From NCBI GenBank assembly GCA_022749755.1, contig CM040447.1, positions 13,434,087 to 13,498,086 on the forward strand: a stretch of DNA of 64,000 nucleotides, given 5' to 3'. This document shows, piece by piece, positions 25,801-37,652 of the stretch. The stretch's first letter is position 1. Every line of letters starts with the position of its first letter. The translations under genes were made by a program, and so were the position numbers. This stretch comes from Azadirachta indica. Lineage: Eukaryota > Streptophyta > Magnoliopsida > Sapindales > Meliaceae. The notes beneath the pieces were generated by a model. That model saw only the letters and a program-made list of their open reading frames with translations, made no database searches and had not been told where the DNA came from.

Positions 25801-25996
25801 TTAATGAATTAAAAAATTTTGTCATTTTGTCATGAGATTTAAGTCATAGAATTTTGACATTCTATTGTCACAAAATTTGCAAAAACACGCGTAATTGAAA
25901 ACAGAGATTATTGATATAATTATATCACAGTTTTGTGACAGACATTATTTCTATCACAAAGCTATCTGTCAAAAAAGCCTGCTTTTTGTAGCAGTG
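22851..25996 (-). other. 5' region of the CACTA element, no coding recognised
   Basis: About 3.1 kb between the transposase start and the right terminal repeat. Frames at 24817-25131 and 25444-25647 match no family I know. The right subterminal part (25900-25996) carries several TCTATCACAA / CTATCTGTCA-like motifs expected to bind the element's own protein. Confidence 0.5.
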
Positions 25997-26260
25997 AACG
26001 GTCATATTATTTGCATAATAGAAGCCTTTAATCATTTACATAATTATATAACTGTGCACATTTATTGACTCAATTTCTACAAAACACTTACAATTCTTCA
26101 TTTATTTACTGCTAATTACTGCCAATTTAAGCTAGACCTTACTGATCAAGTGTGACCAAGACTCATGATTGATCTTGACTAGTCTTTTGCCCAAGCTGAC
26201 CACAATTTATTGAGATTGAATAAACTGTTAACTTTCTTGACTAGCTCATCTCCCCAAACA
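25997..26260. mobile_element. Right part of the unidentified insertion in UGT-3
   Basis: 264 bp between the CACTA right end and the GTGTT duplicate at 26261-26265. It begins with the AAC copy of the CACTA target duplication and ends CTCCCCAAACA. It joins 12715-13205 if the CACTA element is taken out. No coding was seen. Confidence 0.5.
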
Positions 26261-26354
26261 GTGTTGTTTGCAGACAAGGATCTCCAATTAATATCAATAT
26301 ATAGTCAAATTTGTTGAATTTCTTCAAAACTATAGGAAATCTTCTGATGCGTGA
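26261..26354 (+). pseudogene. UGT-3: last about 30 codons after the nested insertion
   Basis: GTGTTGTTTGCAGACAAGG to CTTCTGATGCGTGA matches the final codons of UGT-1 (VLFADYDLQHQYVDKF through SSDA) and reaches a TGA at 26352-26354. It is the displaced tail of UGT-3, 13.5 kb from the body. The 3' flank (26355-26510) also matches the UGT-1 3' UTR, including the CTCATATTATTGTAA motif, which confirms the join. Confidence 0.9.
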
Positions 26355-26559
26355 TTAGTTTGATTAGTTATATTATGTTAAATTTGTCAATAAATGGTTA
26401 AGTACCTAGTGGATATATCATGTATTTTGGTTAGTTTGTCTGTCATGATAAGCATGGAAAATTATTTAGAAATAAATTTCTCATATTATTGTAACTGTCA
26501 ATCCGATTGCAATTGATCTTAATAGAATCTATGATCTGAGTTTCCTGTATCACATAATA

Positions 26560-27956
26560 GCACAGTATGTTCTTATTTTTTATTTTATTTTTCTTTTTTA
26601 AATATACTTGTTTTAATATTAATTTTCCTCTGCATTACTACATATATATCAATAACTATGATGCACACTTGTGCGGACAATATATCGGCTCTACTTAACA
26701 TTCTCTAAATTGACTATATTGCATAAGCCATGTCGATGTGGGAGAATAACCAGACAATGTCATGATCTAAAAACCACAAGTGGCTTAAGGAGAATTCATA
26801 TGTTTTGCATAAGTAATAACATTCATTGGAAAAAGAAAAAAAAGGAACACGAGTGTTGTCATGTATCTAATATCTGATGATTTTGAAGCAGAGTATAAAA
26901 ACTTATATACAACAATTAATATGATTTCATATATATTTGCGGTTATGATATTCTTTTGAAAAAAAGGAAAAGAGGCTGAAAATGGTGATTACAATTCAAT
27001 TCACTCCACTAAAAACAATATAATAATATTCATAAGTCTAAAATTACAATCACCTGATTTTCTACAAAATTACAATCACCCTATTTTCTACTTATCTCCT
27101 TTGTTCTTAGTTTAATTTTAAAGTTCCATTTTTTGCATCTCTCCTTAGTTTGTTTTAAAGCATAACTTCATTATCCATGTTTGTGTCAAAATAAAACATA
27201 AATATAAGTATAATTGATATTAAAAGATATAATAAGTAAATAAAAGACCAAAAATACATTGTAATCTACGATAAGTTTCAATGCAGTTAGGACTTATTTG
27301 AGTTAGAATTCACTCTCAACCATAGTGTATATATGGTTGAAGTCATGGGTAAAGGCTCCAGTATATTTAGGGTTGCAGTCAATGGCAAAGTACTTATAAA
27401 ACTTGAAGGGGCTTGACCCCACAAAATTTTTTAAATTTTTTATTATAATATTTATATTTTAGATTTTTTTAGGTTTATATACAGTTTAGTCCCTACATTT
27501 TGAAAAGTTATCAATTTACCTTTTAATTTATTAATTTTTTAAAATATTATCTTACTAACTCTACTTTTTAAACTATTTTAGCTCCTAATCCTTTTAATCG
27601 CCTAATTATTTAGTTTTGGCTCTACGCTTGGTTGGAGTGCAAATACACTACAGCTAAGAGTAAGTCTCAATCGGTTGGGGTAAGTCTCTTTAACAAATTG
27701 GTTGAAACTCACTTCCGATCGATTAAAATCCCCTTATGATGAATAAATGATGGGTCTCTACCATAACAAATATTAGTTGTAATTCATTTACAACCTTCAA
27801 ACAACATTTTAAATTTAAGAATCTAGTATAATATATACCTAAACATACAAATCATACCTTAATATATTATTCTCACTATTGTATTAACAAAATGTCGAAA
27901 ATATGCATTTTTCAAAATTTTTGTATTTTTTAAAAATATAAACAAAATTGAAAATA
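26560..27956. other. Intergenic, no gene recognised
   Basis: AT-rich. A stretch near 27480-27610 (TTTAGTCCCTACATTTTG, then TTTACCTTTTAAT) has the look of a common dispersed plant repeat, but I cannot classify it. Confidence 0.4.
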
Positions 27957-28336
27957 CACCTCAACTCAAGATTCTACATCATGAATTGATTGGTGCATTC
28001 TTGACTCATTATGGGTACAGTTTTATTGTAGAGGCCTTCTATTTTGGACGTCCGTTAATTATGCTACCTTTCTACATTGACCAAGGATTAATTGCTAGGA
28101 TGTATATAGAGAAGAAAGTAGGAATAGAGATCCTTAGAAATGAGCAAGATAGGAGGTATACAAGTTAGTCAGTGGCCAAGACAATAAGGTTGGTGATGGT
28201 TGAGGAAAAGGGAAGAATTTACTGGGAGAAAGCGAAGGAAATGAAGGTGTTGTTTGCAAACAATGATCTCCAACATCAAGATGTAGACAAATTTGTTGAA
28301 TTTCTTCAAAACCATAGGAAATCTTCTGATGCATGA
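27957..28336 (+). pseudogene. UGT-4: 3' fragment of a UGT-1-like gene
   Basis: Homology begins abruptly at CCTCAACTCAAGATTC, inside the PSPG box (PQLKIL), and runs to the TGA at 28334-28336. It reads GAFLTHYGYSFIVEAF, FGRPLIMLPFYIDQGLIAR and then KVGIEILRNEQD before a TAG near 28168. The normal stop position and 3' UTR (to about 28470) are conserved. PSPG position 20 is Tyr (H-Y-G) and position 22 is Tyr, as in UGT-1. The acceptor half is absent. UGT-7 begins at the same codon. Confidence 0.88.
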
Positions 28337-28639
28337 ATAGTTAAATTATATGTATGTGTGTGTGTGTTAATTTGCCAATAACTTGTTGAGTAGCTAGTGG
28401 ATTATGTATTTTGGTTAGTTTGTTTGTCAAGATAAGCCTGAGAAATTCTTATATTATTGTAAATGTTGACAACACTTTCATTTGATTGTTATATTTATTT
28501 TACTACAATTGGTCTTAATAAAATTTGTGATATGAGTTTCCTATACCACATTCTTATTTTATTTTTATTTTTATGTTTTTTTGTAATACATTATGCATAC
28601 GTTTGAATTTTTCAATTTGTTATGTCAATAATTATATGG

Positions 28640-28690
28640 CCATCAGCTTGTGGCCTAATGGTCAGAACTCTTACCCAAATCAAGGGATAA
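28640..28690 (+). other. Box-A-like tRNA/SINE remnant (weak)
   Basis: TGTGGCCTAATGGTCAGAAC resembles the 5' half of a tRNA-derived sequence with a box A (TGGCCTAATGG). No box B (GGTTCGAATCC-like) follows and no cloverleaf can be drawn, so this is at most a truncated SINE or tRNA-derived piece next to the LINE end. Confidence 0.25.
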
Positions 28691-28701
28691 TTAATTAACT
28701 G

Positions 28702-29487
28702 CTAGCATTCATTATAAGAGTTCCAGATATTCTCGTAGTGGAACCTATAACCCCATTTCTTTTTCCTTTTTTGACTATTGGCTGATGAATGAGGTACTGT
28801 CAATAATATAGGAAGGTGATCTGAACCACCTGATTGGACATTAGTTACTTGAGCTCCTCGGAATAAGTTTTCCCATTGTAAATTACAAAGAAATCTGTTC
28901 AATCTGTCCTCTATCAAATCTACTCTATACCTTTTGTTTGACCCGGTAAACTGGTGCCTACTCCATCCCAAATCCTTGAGATTACTTTTCTTCATTACTT
29001 GTCTAAACTCCATCACAAAATCTACCTTACGAGGAAGCCCTCCTCTTTTTTCATTGGAATGCATAATCTCATTAAAATCACCACCATATAGCCATAGTAA
29101 GGAAAACAAAGATGCTAGTCTTTTAAGCAAGCACCATGAATGCTTTCTTTCGACTTGCTTTAGTTCTTCATAGAATCCAGTGAACCTCTACAATACCCCT
29201 CTTTTATTCGCACTAGAACATCCACATGATGGTTACTATTAGAACTAACTTTTAAATCCACATATTTCTTCCATAATAATGCAATACCTCCTCATAAACT
29301 AGTTCTATCCACAATGAAACAATTCTCAAAATTTAACTTCCATTTAATCCCCTCTATGTTTCTTATTACCAACTTTTTTTCACTAAAGAAAAGGATATCA
29401 ACAATACATGTTTGGAGAACTATACCAAGAGTTTTGAATGTTCAAGGATATCATCAATCCTCGAACGTTCCAACATAAAATATTCAT
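28702..29487 (-). pseudogene. LINE ORF2: apurinic-type endonuclease domain only
   Basis: The frame opens with MNILCWNVRGL near 29487, the usual start of plant L1 ORF2, breaks, and resumes with LLWLYGGDFNEIMHSNEKRG, then FRQVMKKSNLKDLGW and, near the end, GGSDHLPILL. GDFNE and SDHLP are hallmark active-site motifs of the exonuclease-endonuclease-phosphatase fold that nicks target DNA. Stops and frameshifts lie between 29130 and 29470. The frame ends at 28702 shortly after the domain. Confidence 0.85.
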
Positions 29488-30128
29488 TACCTTGGCGAGG
29501 CTAGAAATTAGCCTCTACCATTTCTTCATTACTCCAATTTTGTAAAGGTGCCTTTGAGTTGTTAGGGAGTGAATTAACCTGATTAACAACTTCTATTAAG
29601 TTTGCCATAGAGGTTTTTGGGTTGGAGACCATCTCTATTTTGCCTTTTTTAGGCTCTGGTAAGTTTATCTCTATTTTGTCCTCTCTTAGTTTAAGCCCAA
29701 CTATGCTGTCCACTTCTTTCCGATTTTTAACTTTCTGACTTTAGGCTCTATATTTTCATCTTTTCCTATGGTTTACATTTTCAAACACTTTAGGCCCAAT
29801 TGTTTGCTTTCCTTGTAATTGTCTCATTTCTTTTCTTCGTGGATTGCTTATTAGGCTCGACTCATAAAAAAGAATGCCCAAACTTGCTTCATGGTTTTTC
29901 TTTTACTGGACTGTTTTTGTAGCTGAAAAAAGATTTTCCTGCGCTGTATCAGACTCGTGTCTTTTTTGGGTGACTTATCAATTAACTCAATCGAATTAAT
30001 TAAATTTTTGTTAACGTCATGGTTATGATAGACCTGCACCAATTAAGGTTGATTATTGTGCCTATTTGTGACATTCTTTACCTCATATGAAGAAGTCTCT
30101 ACTCTTCTGGAAGAGGAGGCATGATTGA

Positions 30129-30909
30129 TCATTGTTGCCCTATTGCCATCTCTCTCCTTGGTGCTATTTCATTCGAAATTATTTTCCTTACTATTTCCTC
30201 CACGCTTGAAGTTGGCTTATACTCTAAACATTCCTTATACACATGACCAATCTTACCATATTGAAAACAAAAGATAGAAAGGTTTTCATACAGTATGGGC
30301 AGTGTAGTTAGTTCCCCCTTATTCTCTAACTTCACTCGTAAGCCCTTTTTAAGGGGCTGCAATATATCTAATCTAATTCGAACTCTTAAAATGTTTTCAA
30401 AGCAAGTTCTCGCAGGACCTGACTTAATATCCTCTACCTCTCTAATCATTTTACCTAATTTAATCCCTACATCTCTATTCATACAGAGTAAGGGAACATT
30501 GTGAATTTAAACTCAAAATGATGCTTGAGAAAACTCCATGTGACATATCACCTAAACTAGAGGGTTCTTGCAAAAAAAAGTAATGAATTGTCAAAGCACC
30601 ATGGTCCTCCATTCAATATTCTTTAACGATTTGTAACCGACTCAAAATGGAAAAGAAATTTGTTGCCCCTCAAGCTTTTAATGGAAAGCTCCTGAGACAG
30701 TTGCCAGGCTTGTTGACCCATTTAAAAGCTTTTTTATTCACTAACTTTGAGGACAAAACCTTTCCTAGTAGACAGTTTGCTGTGAATTGTCGTCTTTTTT
30801 CCTTCACTGATTCCTCTATAGTTATCACATCACCATCCTCATCTATTAAAAAGAGTAGATTGCACAACTTTTTAATATCATTTGTACCCATCATCTTCTT
30901 AATAAACAA
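30129..30909 (-). pseudogene. LINE ORF1-like: DUF4283 and zinc-knuckle protein, broken
   Basis: The N-terminal part (30670-30909) reads LCNLLFLIDEDGDVITIEES and RQFTANCLLGKVLSSKLVNK, the DUF4283 pattern. The later part (30129-30482) reads ENILRVRIRLDILQPLKKGL, then YENLSIFCFQYGKIGHVYKEC, a CCHC zinc knuckle whose second Cys is Tyr. The two parts lie in different frames with about 190 bp of damaged sequence between. In L1 elements this product coats the RNA. Confidence 0.78.
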
Positions 30910-31050
30910 GGGAAAACTTAAGCTTACTAATAGTTAAAACACTAAACTATTAATAAAACCCAAATCTCCACTCACCTTGAGAGAGTAAGAAGAATGCCAA
31001 TTGACGTAGAGACTACTTTTGTAGTATAGCTAGAGAGCTCCTGAAAAGAT

Positions 31051-33179
31051 TGCTATTAGGGACAACCATCAAGATCATAAGAATTTCTTATTTAAGAGTA
31101 CATATTTCTTAAAATTTTTTAGACAAACATCCTTCTTTAACAATAATAATTATGGTGCATATCAGAACCTTTGCTTCGCTTAATCAAGTGTGACTGTCAA
31201 AATCAGAATTTTTTTTTTTAGCTTATACAAAAGCCAAAGTGACAATACTCGACAATATCACTATTTAATATTCACATGACTTTCGATAAAGAGAAAATTA
31301 AGCAAAATGCCCCAAATTTAGGCTGAATTTTCAGTAATGCCTACTGTTCAAAATTTGTCACAAAAATGACCCACTTAATTTTTTTTTTGGATGAAAATAC
31401 GCTTATTGAAAGTAAATATTGGTCATTTTTAAAAAATTTTTTTATAGGGTATTTTATTTCAATCGGGTCTTTTTTATACAAATTTTGAATAGTAGTTATT
31501 TTAAAAAATTGAATCCCAATTTTGTTTACGGTAGAAACTCTCCCTTCTATAAAAGGATAATGTGGCTTTAGTCCTAACATTTTGTAAAAATTTCTCTCAT
31601 TAACCAGTTTAACATAAGGTCACAAAAATCCCTAACATTATTTATCATTGTTTTATTTTAATCCCTGAAAGTAAATTCCATAGTTCCATTTAAGTTGTAA
31701 TGGAAGAAAGGTACGTAATAAATTAATTTTATAAAACATACTAAATAATATATTTTTAAATTTTATTTATCAAGACACATCATGTTATGCCTCTTAATTA
31801 AGAGATTAAATCTAATTTTTAATCTAATATTTAAAACTTAATAGGTCAATAAAAATTTGGGTTTATATATATAGACCCTAAAAAAATCATCAACAAATAT
31901 GTTTTTTTTTTGTTAAAAGATGTATAAGAGTCAAATAAATTAATTTAATAGATTAATTTGATGTAAAGATATTGGCCAAATTTTAGTAAAATAACTAAAA
32001 TAAATTAAGTTAACCAATTAAAATTAAACTTTTTATTAGTTAAAATAAGTTGAATGTACCATTGTAACAAAAAGTAAACAATTAACGAGAGATTTAATTT
32101 GTTCTTTTTATTATTTAGTTTGGGGTAATAAACTCTCCTCCATCCCTTAATTTTTTTTCTTGATATTGAAAAACACTTATAATTATTTTAATTTTTGATG
32201 TTTGCAAGAATGTGAACAAACCGTGAATCAAATTTGCTGTCTTTACTTTGTTAAATTGCCACTTAACTCAAAAACTTAAATAATAATATTTATCATAAAT
32301 GTCTGTTTGTTAACTCATGCATGGCTCTTAAATTAATTTGGTTAATTAATGGGAGATCTTCAAGTGTAGAAGATAATAGGAAGCATAAGTTGTCATGAAT
32401 TGGACAAAGCAAAATCGTTTCAACGAGTTTAGTTGATGATCCCTTTTCTTTATTTAATTCCTTTATGAATTTACCTAAGTTTTCTTTATTCTCTCATGCT
32501 TTTCACTTGCTGTATTTCTTTTTTTTAAATTCATGAAGAAAGATTTTGAATTAATGAAAAATTGTAAGTACAAGAGTAAGTGGTTTTCTATTAGTATATT
32601 TATTTGTAACTATTTACAAATAGTTGATTTGTTTTAAAGAAAGCAATAACATCAAATATTGCTTTTGATATTAAAAAATATTAAGTAAATAACTTTTGAT
32701 CATATAAACAAAAATGTGCTAAATTTAATATGATACTTAGCAAAAATAAATTTAAGAGAGAGCTTAATTAAGTTTTTATGTGAGGGTAGAATTAGAGTAA
32801 ATCTTTGTATACATATACACCATACACCACTTAAATTTTTTTATTGTTTTTTTTTAACTTTTTAAAATAATTCTTAATTTTTTTATAATTTGTAATTTCT
32901 TAACATAATTTATAAATTGAGAGTGTTGAAATTAAAAAAAAAAAGAGAATTATAATAAAAAAAAAGTTTAAACTAATTAAAATTTTAAGTAATATACCAT
33001 ATTCAAGGATGTAGCATACCATGCCTCTTTCATTTTTATACTTATAACAATTGTTTGGTTAAGGATTTTGGTATGAACTGGCACAAAATTAATTGTCGAT
33101 TTTAATTTCATCAGTCAATTGGAAATTAATTATTTAAGTCGTTGAGAAGTCACTTAATTCGTCCACTAATTAATTCATC
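31051..33179. other. Intergenic, no gene recognised
   Basis: AT-rich. 31290-31400 (ATGCCCCAAATTTAGGC, then AAATGACCCACTTAA) and 31560-31680 look like decayed dispersed repeats of unknown class. 32430-32780 is homologous to 57350-57590 and is therefore part of the duplicated material. Confidence 0.4.
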
Positions 33180-36100
33180 AGTATCTGACAATATTCTTTA
33201 TCTGAAAATATCACTAGTAGCCTTCAATAAAAATGGAATTTCACCTTAGTCTCTAACCTTTTGTAAAGTTGTACATTACTCAATCAGTTTAATATTGTGT
33301 TACAAATATGTATAACATTTTATTTTTGTATTATTTAAAAATCTGGAACTTTCTATAATTCTATTTTACTTCTAACTGAAAAAAGTAGCAAAATAACTTT
33401 ATAACCGGAACAATCTGAAATTGTGATGAATTTTAAACTAATCTATTTTGTACTGCACTATAAAAATAAGTAATTTTGAACAGAATCAATTTAATGTTTA
33501 GTAAATTACTTTTTTTAGAGTATTTTAAATTTTAAAAATAATTTTATGTGTTTAGTAAATTTTATTGTTAAAATATTGTAATAATTCTAATTATCAAAAT
33601 GTACAAAATAATTAAGATTATTATAATATTTTAACAATAAAATTTATGAAATACAAAAAATTATTTTGAAATTTATAGCACTTTAAAAGTAAACTAAAAT
33701 TAAAAAATAGTAATATTATGCTAGTTATTTTAAAAAATCAAATTATATTACATTATATGTTTAAAATAAAAAAAAAGAAATCATTCATGTTTATATTTAT
33801 CCCCAGAGGATATTTTTTTTTATCTCAACGAATTCAATTCCATTAATTGATGTTAGATAGGCAAAGCTGGAATTTAAATTCAGGGAATTCATAATGAGAA
33901 AATAATCAAGCTAAGAGAATTAAAAATAGTTTATAAATCAAAAGCCAAAACATTTACTTTTTAAATACAAGAGGCAAATATTAAAAGTTATATTTTATAA
34001 ATTCAAATTATAAACATTTTATTAAGCGACTTTAAAAATTTTGCCCGATATAAATATTCAAATTATTCAATTACCCTTCAATATTTAAGTCAGTAAAATT
34101 CACAATTTTACTACTTTTGTAATTTGATAAAAATAGAGGAGAAGAAAAAGTTTTTTCTATTTCTCTATGTTTTCTGCATTCATTTTGGCATGTTCTCGTT
34201 TATTTTCTCCCCTTTGTAGCTTGTCTTACAATTAGTTAGCTGATGGTTGTTGACATTATTAAGTGGACAACTTAATTAAATAGGAGGAGAGTACAATCAT
34301 CATAATCGTGGGCTGTTTCATTTTATCACAATGTACCATCATGAATAGTTTTTCACGGGGCTCCACAACTTAATTAAAATAGGAGTGGCAATTATCATAA
34401 CGTGGTAGCTTATTAAATACCTTACTTTATTTCATATCATTATATTCTTTCTATAATTTTCACCTAATAAAATTTCGTGATAATGTAAACTGCCTCAGCC
34501 ATTTAACCTCCATCATTAAACATATATTAATTATTTGTACTATATTCACATATGCGTATGCATATAAATATGATATGCTTGCTCAAAATATTTCATGCAA
34601 CATATACGAAGTGATCCTAATCTCACATATTAATCCTATATGACTTGAAGAAAAATAAAAAAATATAAGAAAAAGAATAACATTATAGCTTAACGAGTGA
34701 ATATAATTTACAAAAAAATACATTTATTTTTATATATTATTATAAAATATTTTTTTAACTATTCATAAATAAAACATCGTTACATATTAAAATATATTTC
34801 ATCACAAGTACTAATTCAAATCATATAAAACTATTATCTAAGGAAAATTCTTTGTTTTTGGTAGAGACAACATCACCCCAACAGAAAATCTTAATTATGC
34901 CCAGACAACATCATTTCATCACTCGGGCATAACATAATTCATAATTATATTATACACGTGTTTTAATGGTCTCAAGGACCACAATCTCATTACTGGAGGG
35001 CATGAATAAATATATGATGCCTAACACAATCATAATTGATGTTTAAATAGAACAATCACTTTTATACAATTATTGAATATCATATATACATATATACATT
35101 AAACATCAATTTCCATGGAACATAATTAAACACATCAACACGCAATCCAATTATGATATAATTAATATTTTGTTGTATTAATTAAAAAGGTTCCTTAACT
35201 TTTAACTATTGTACTGTTCTCTAAAATAAATAATTCAAAAATTTTCTTTCAAAATTTATTCAAATCCTTATACATATCATAAATATGAAAACAAAATTGT
35301 TCTAATTTTATAAATATATGACCAACTAAAGTTTTAGATAAAATTTCCAATGTTTTTTCTGTTTTTTTTTTGTCTTTTTATGCTAATAAATTTTCTTTTC
35401 CATCTTATTAATTCTTTTTTATTTCTTCTTCTCTTTATTTGTCTTCCTTTTCTCTCTTTTCTTCTTTTCTTTCTCTCGGCTCTCTTATTTGCTTCTGTTT
35501 TGTTTTCGGCAGCTCTCCGAATTTTTGTTTCATTTTTCTAAAATGAAACATGCACATGTATATTTATATATATAGCACCGACTGACCGGACTGAATTTTT
35601 AGGGAAAGCAACCGCTAGGTTTGTCACGCCAATGAATTAAGTTGTATAATGAAATCAAGAATTTTTGTCAAAGACTTATAAAAACATGAGTGATTAATGA
35701 ACTTGTATGTGTGTGTGTGTATATATATAATACTATTCTCACCACATTGTACTTAATGACTTTAATTTATTGTAGAGGGGTTTATATTCTAATTTATGTT
35801 TGAAATTTTTTTAAAAATGTGTGAACATATTTAAGTTAAAACTTTAACTTAAATATGAATAATCAAATATTTGAATAGATTAAATATTTTGTTTTCAATA
35901 ATACCTTTAATTGATTATAATAAGGTTATATATGCAACATATTAGTTTCAAATTTTTTATTCTTATAAAAATTTATAACTTAATATTTATATTCAAATGT
36001 TTAAAATAAAAAATAAACATATCAATAAAATTTAGATTTCAGTTAAATTCATATATCAACTGTATTTAAACTTCAAATATAAAAAACAAACACTACTTCA

Positions 36101-36540
36101 TTCTTACCAAATCATAAAATTTTTAATTCTATCTATGTGTATAGATACACGTATATGACATGTCCTTTGTTTTTAGTTAGGTAAGGATGCTAGACATTGT
36201 AAATACCCTGTTGATGATGCAACTCATTGCAAACGTGAAAGCAACGGACAAAAACATTTCAAACAACTAAATAGAATGTCAGTTATGAATCTGTTTAGAA
36301 CGACAGATATGAATGCACTAATACACTCCGGTGAAAAGTCCTCTTTTCTTTCAAGCAATGATTGTTTGATCCATAATAGAAATATACCCATTTCATTTTC
36401 CCTTACATTTTTAAGAAAAAGAATGCTAATTTTATTAAATTGAATCGAATGAATAGTTAGTTTAATTATATCTGTCTTTTAAGAACAGGCTACATCTTTT
36501 AGTTTCATATTTAATTTAACTAATAAGATTATTTTCTCAT
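33180..36540. repeat. Segmental duplication D1 (partner 58890-62798)
   Basis: Non-coding. It begins with a UGT 3' flank (ATCTGACAATATTC onward) and is colinear with D2 over about 3.4 kb. Shared landmarks are the fold-back near 33600, GGAAAATTCTTTGTTTT at 34839 (61080 in D2), TGCTAATAAATTTTCTTTTC near 35380, CTTTCTCTCGGCTC near 35470 and AATTGAATCGAATGAATAG at 36440. It lacks the MITE found in D2. It ends upstream of UGT-5. Confidence 0.8.
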
Positions 36541-37652
36541 AATCATATATACTTAATTTGAAAGAATTTCACAGATTTCCATATCCGAAAATTCTTTTAT
36601 ACATATATAGTTATTTCCTTCTGTGTATTCCACATTTTAATTATTTTCTAACTACTCTTAACGTCAAGAATAACGATAATAATACTTATTTTTTATTTTA
36701 TAATGTATATATATGAGAAGAAAAAAATTAAATAATATCATTTCATCAATAAAAATAAAAATTAATTAACCTGGCAACAAAGTGTAGAATTGGAAATAGA
36801 ATAAATTATTAGACTACATTAATTAGCCTTGTACACTAGACGTCTCTGGTATATAGGAATGGTTAACTACGGTTGGTGTTGATTTTTTCAAGTCTTTTGT
36901 TTTTTATTCCGAATTTTTTCCTCTCTTGCTTTTTTATTCGGTGAGTTCTTAAAAATTTATGAAATAGGAGAGAAAAGATTGTGAAGTGATCTAATGCAAA
37001 TTATAATAAGAATACTTATAGTTCAGATTTAGAAAATTTTTATACTATAATAAATTTATTATAGAAAATTTATTACAGAATTAACCTAAAAGATCAACTC
37101 AAATGATGGAAAAAAGAAAAGGATAAGAGCTATGGGGCTCTAATTTAAAGCATTTTCACTTTAGTAAAAATATAAAATGTAAAGGTGTTGTGTTTATTCT
37201 CTCCATATATTTCAGTAGGTATAACGATTTTTTTGGTTGTAAACTGTATTAGATCTCTGTGAAAACTTGTCTGTCTAAATTTGTTATATCTGATGTTGTA
37301 CTGTTTGTATTTATAATGAAACGAAGCTTTTATGCATAAAAAATTTATTGATGTTATCTATTTTTTTTAATGGAAATTTAATGGAATTTTGCAGATAAAT
37401 TATTACAAATTTTATTTAATAGCTATCAAACACAGCAGAGATATACATATTATATTAAATTATTTTAAAAAAATATTTCAATTTTTTACATTAAATGGAA
37501 ACTTAAAACCAAATTTAATTAGAAAAAAAGAAAAGAAATAAGTAATATGCATTAGACACCAATAATGTTGAATAGTTACAGTTCAACCTATCTGCCTTTT
37601 TTTTTTTTTATATAATAACGGTATTTTAGCAAACATATCTGCGTCCCCTAAA
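36541..37652 (+). promoter_or_regulatory. Upstream region of UGT-5
   Basis: AT-rich non-coding DNA before the UGT-5 start. TATATAATAACG near 37610, about 40 nt before the ATG, could act as a TATA-like element but is close to the coding start. Nothing else was recognised. Confidence 0.35.

Larger units (their letters stand above)
13206..25996 (-). mobile_element. CACTA (En/Spm-type) DNA transposon, 12.8 kb
   Basis: The left end reads CACTACAACAAAAACGG. The right end, reverse-complemented, reads CACTGCTACAAAAAGCAGG, matching at 12 of the first 14 positions and starting with the class-defining CACT. It is flanked by a perfect 3-bp target duplication AAC (13203-13205 and 25997-25999). Subterminal motifs like TCTATCACAA recur near both ends (13345, 13395, 25920-25965). 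Coding relics are all on the minus strand: TNP2-type transposase (19662-22850), Transposase_24-type segments (17141-18540) and an Ulp1-like protease (14370-15108). All are broken by stops and frameshifts, so the copy is not autonomous. A minisatellite lies inside at 19190-19490. Confidence 0.92.
28691..31050 (-). mobile_element. L1-type LINE relic lacking reverse transcriptase
   Basis: On the minus strand, from 5' to 3': a short 5' region, ORF1 (30909 to 30129) and the start of ORF2 at about 29487, ending near 28702 after the endonuclease. All parts carry stops or shifts. The reverse transcriptase and 3' tail with poly-A are absent. Target-primed insertion usually loses the 5' end, so losing the 3' half implies a later deletion or rearrangement. 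Confidence 0.82.

Noticed and set aside
12710..26265. The 13.5-kb gap in UGT-3 as a giant intron
   Set aside because: No GT-AG sites at the edges, sister genes are uninterrupted, and the gap is flanked by a GTGTT duplication.
28640..28690. tRNA gene
   Set aside because: Only a box-A-like piece; no box B, acceptor stem or cloverleaf.
31341..31580. 79-codon minus-strand open frame
   Set aside because: Lys/Ile-rich, no homology recognised, and it lies in decayed repeat-like DNA.
35350..35541. Leu/Phe-rich possible membrane peptide (also mirrored at 61666-61854)
   Set aside because: Pyrimidine-rich low-complexity DNA duplicated between D1 and D2. The reading frame is not conserved between the two copies.
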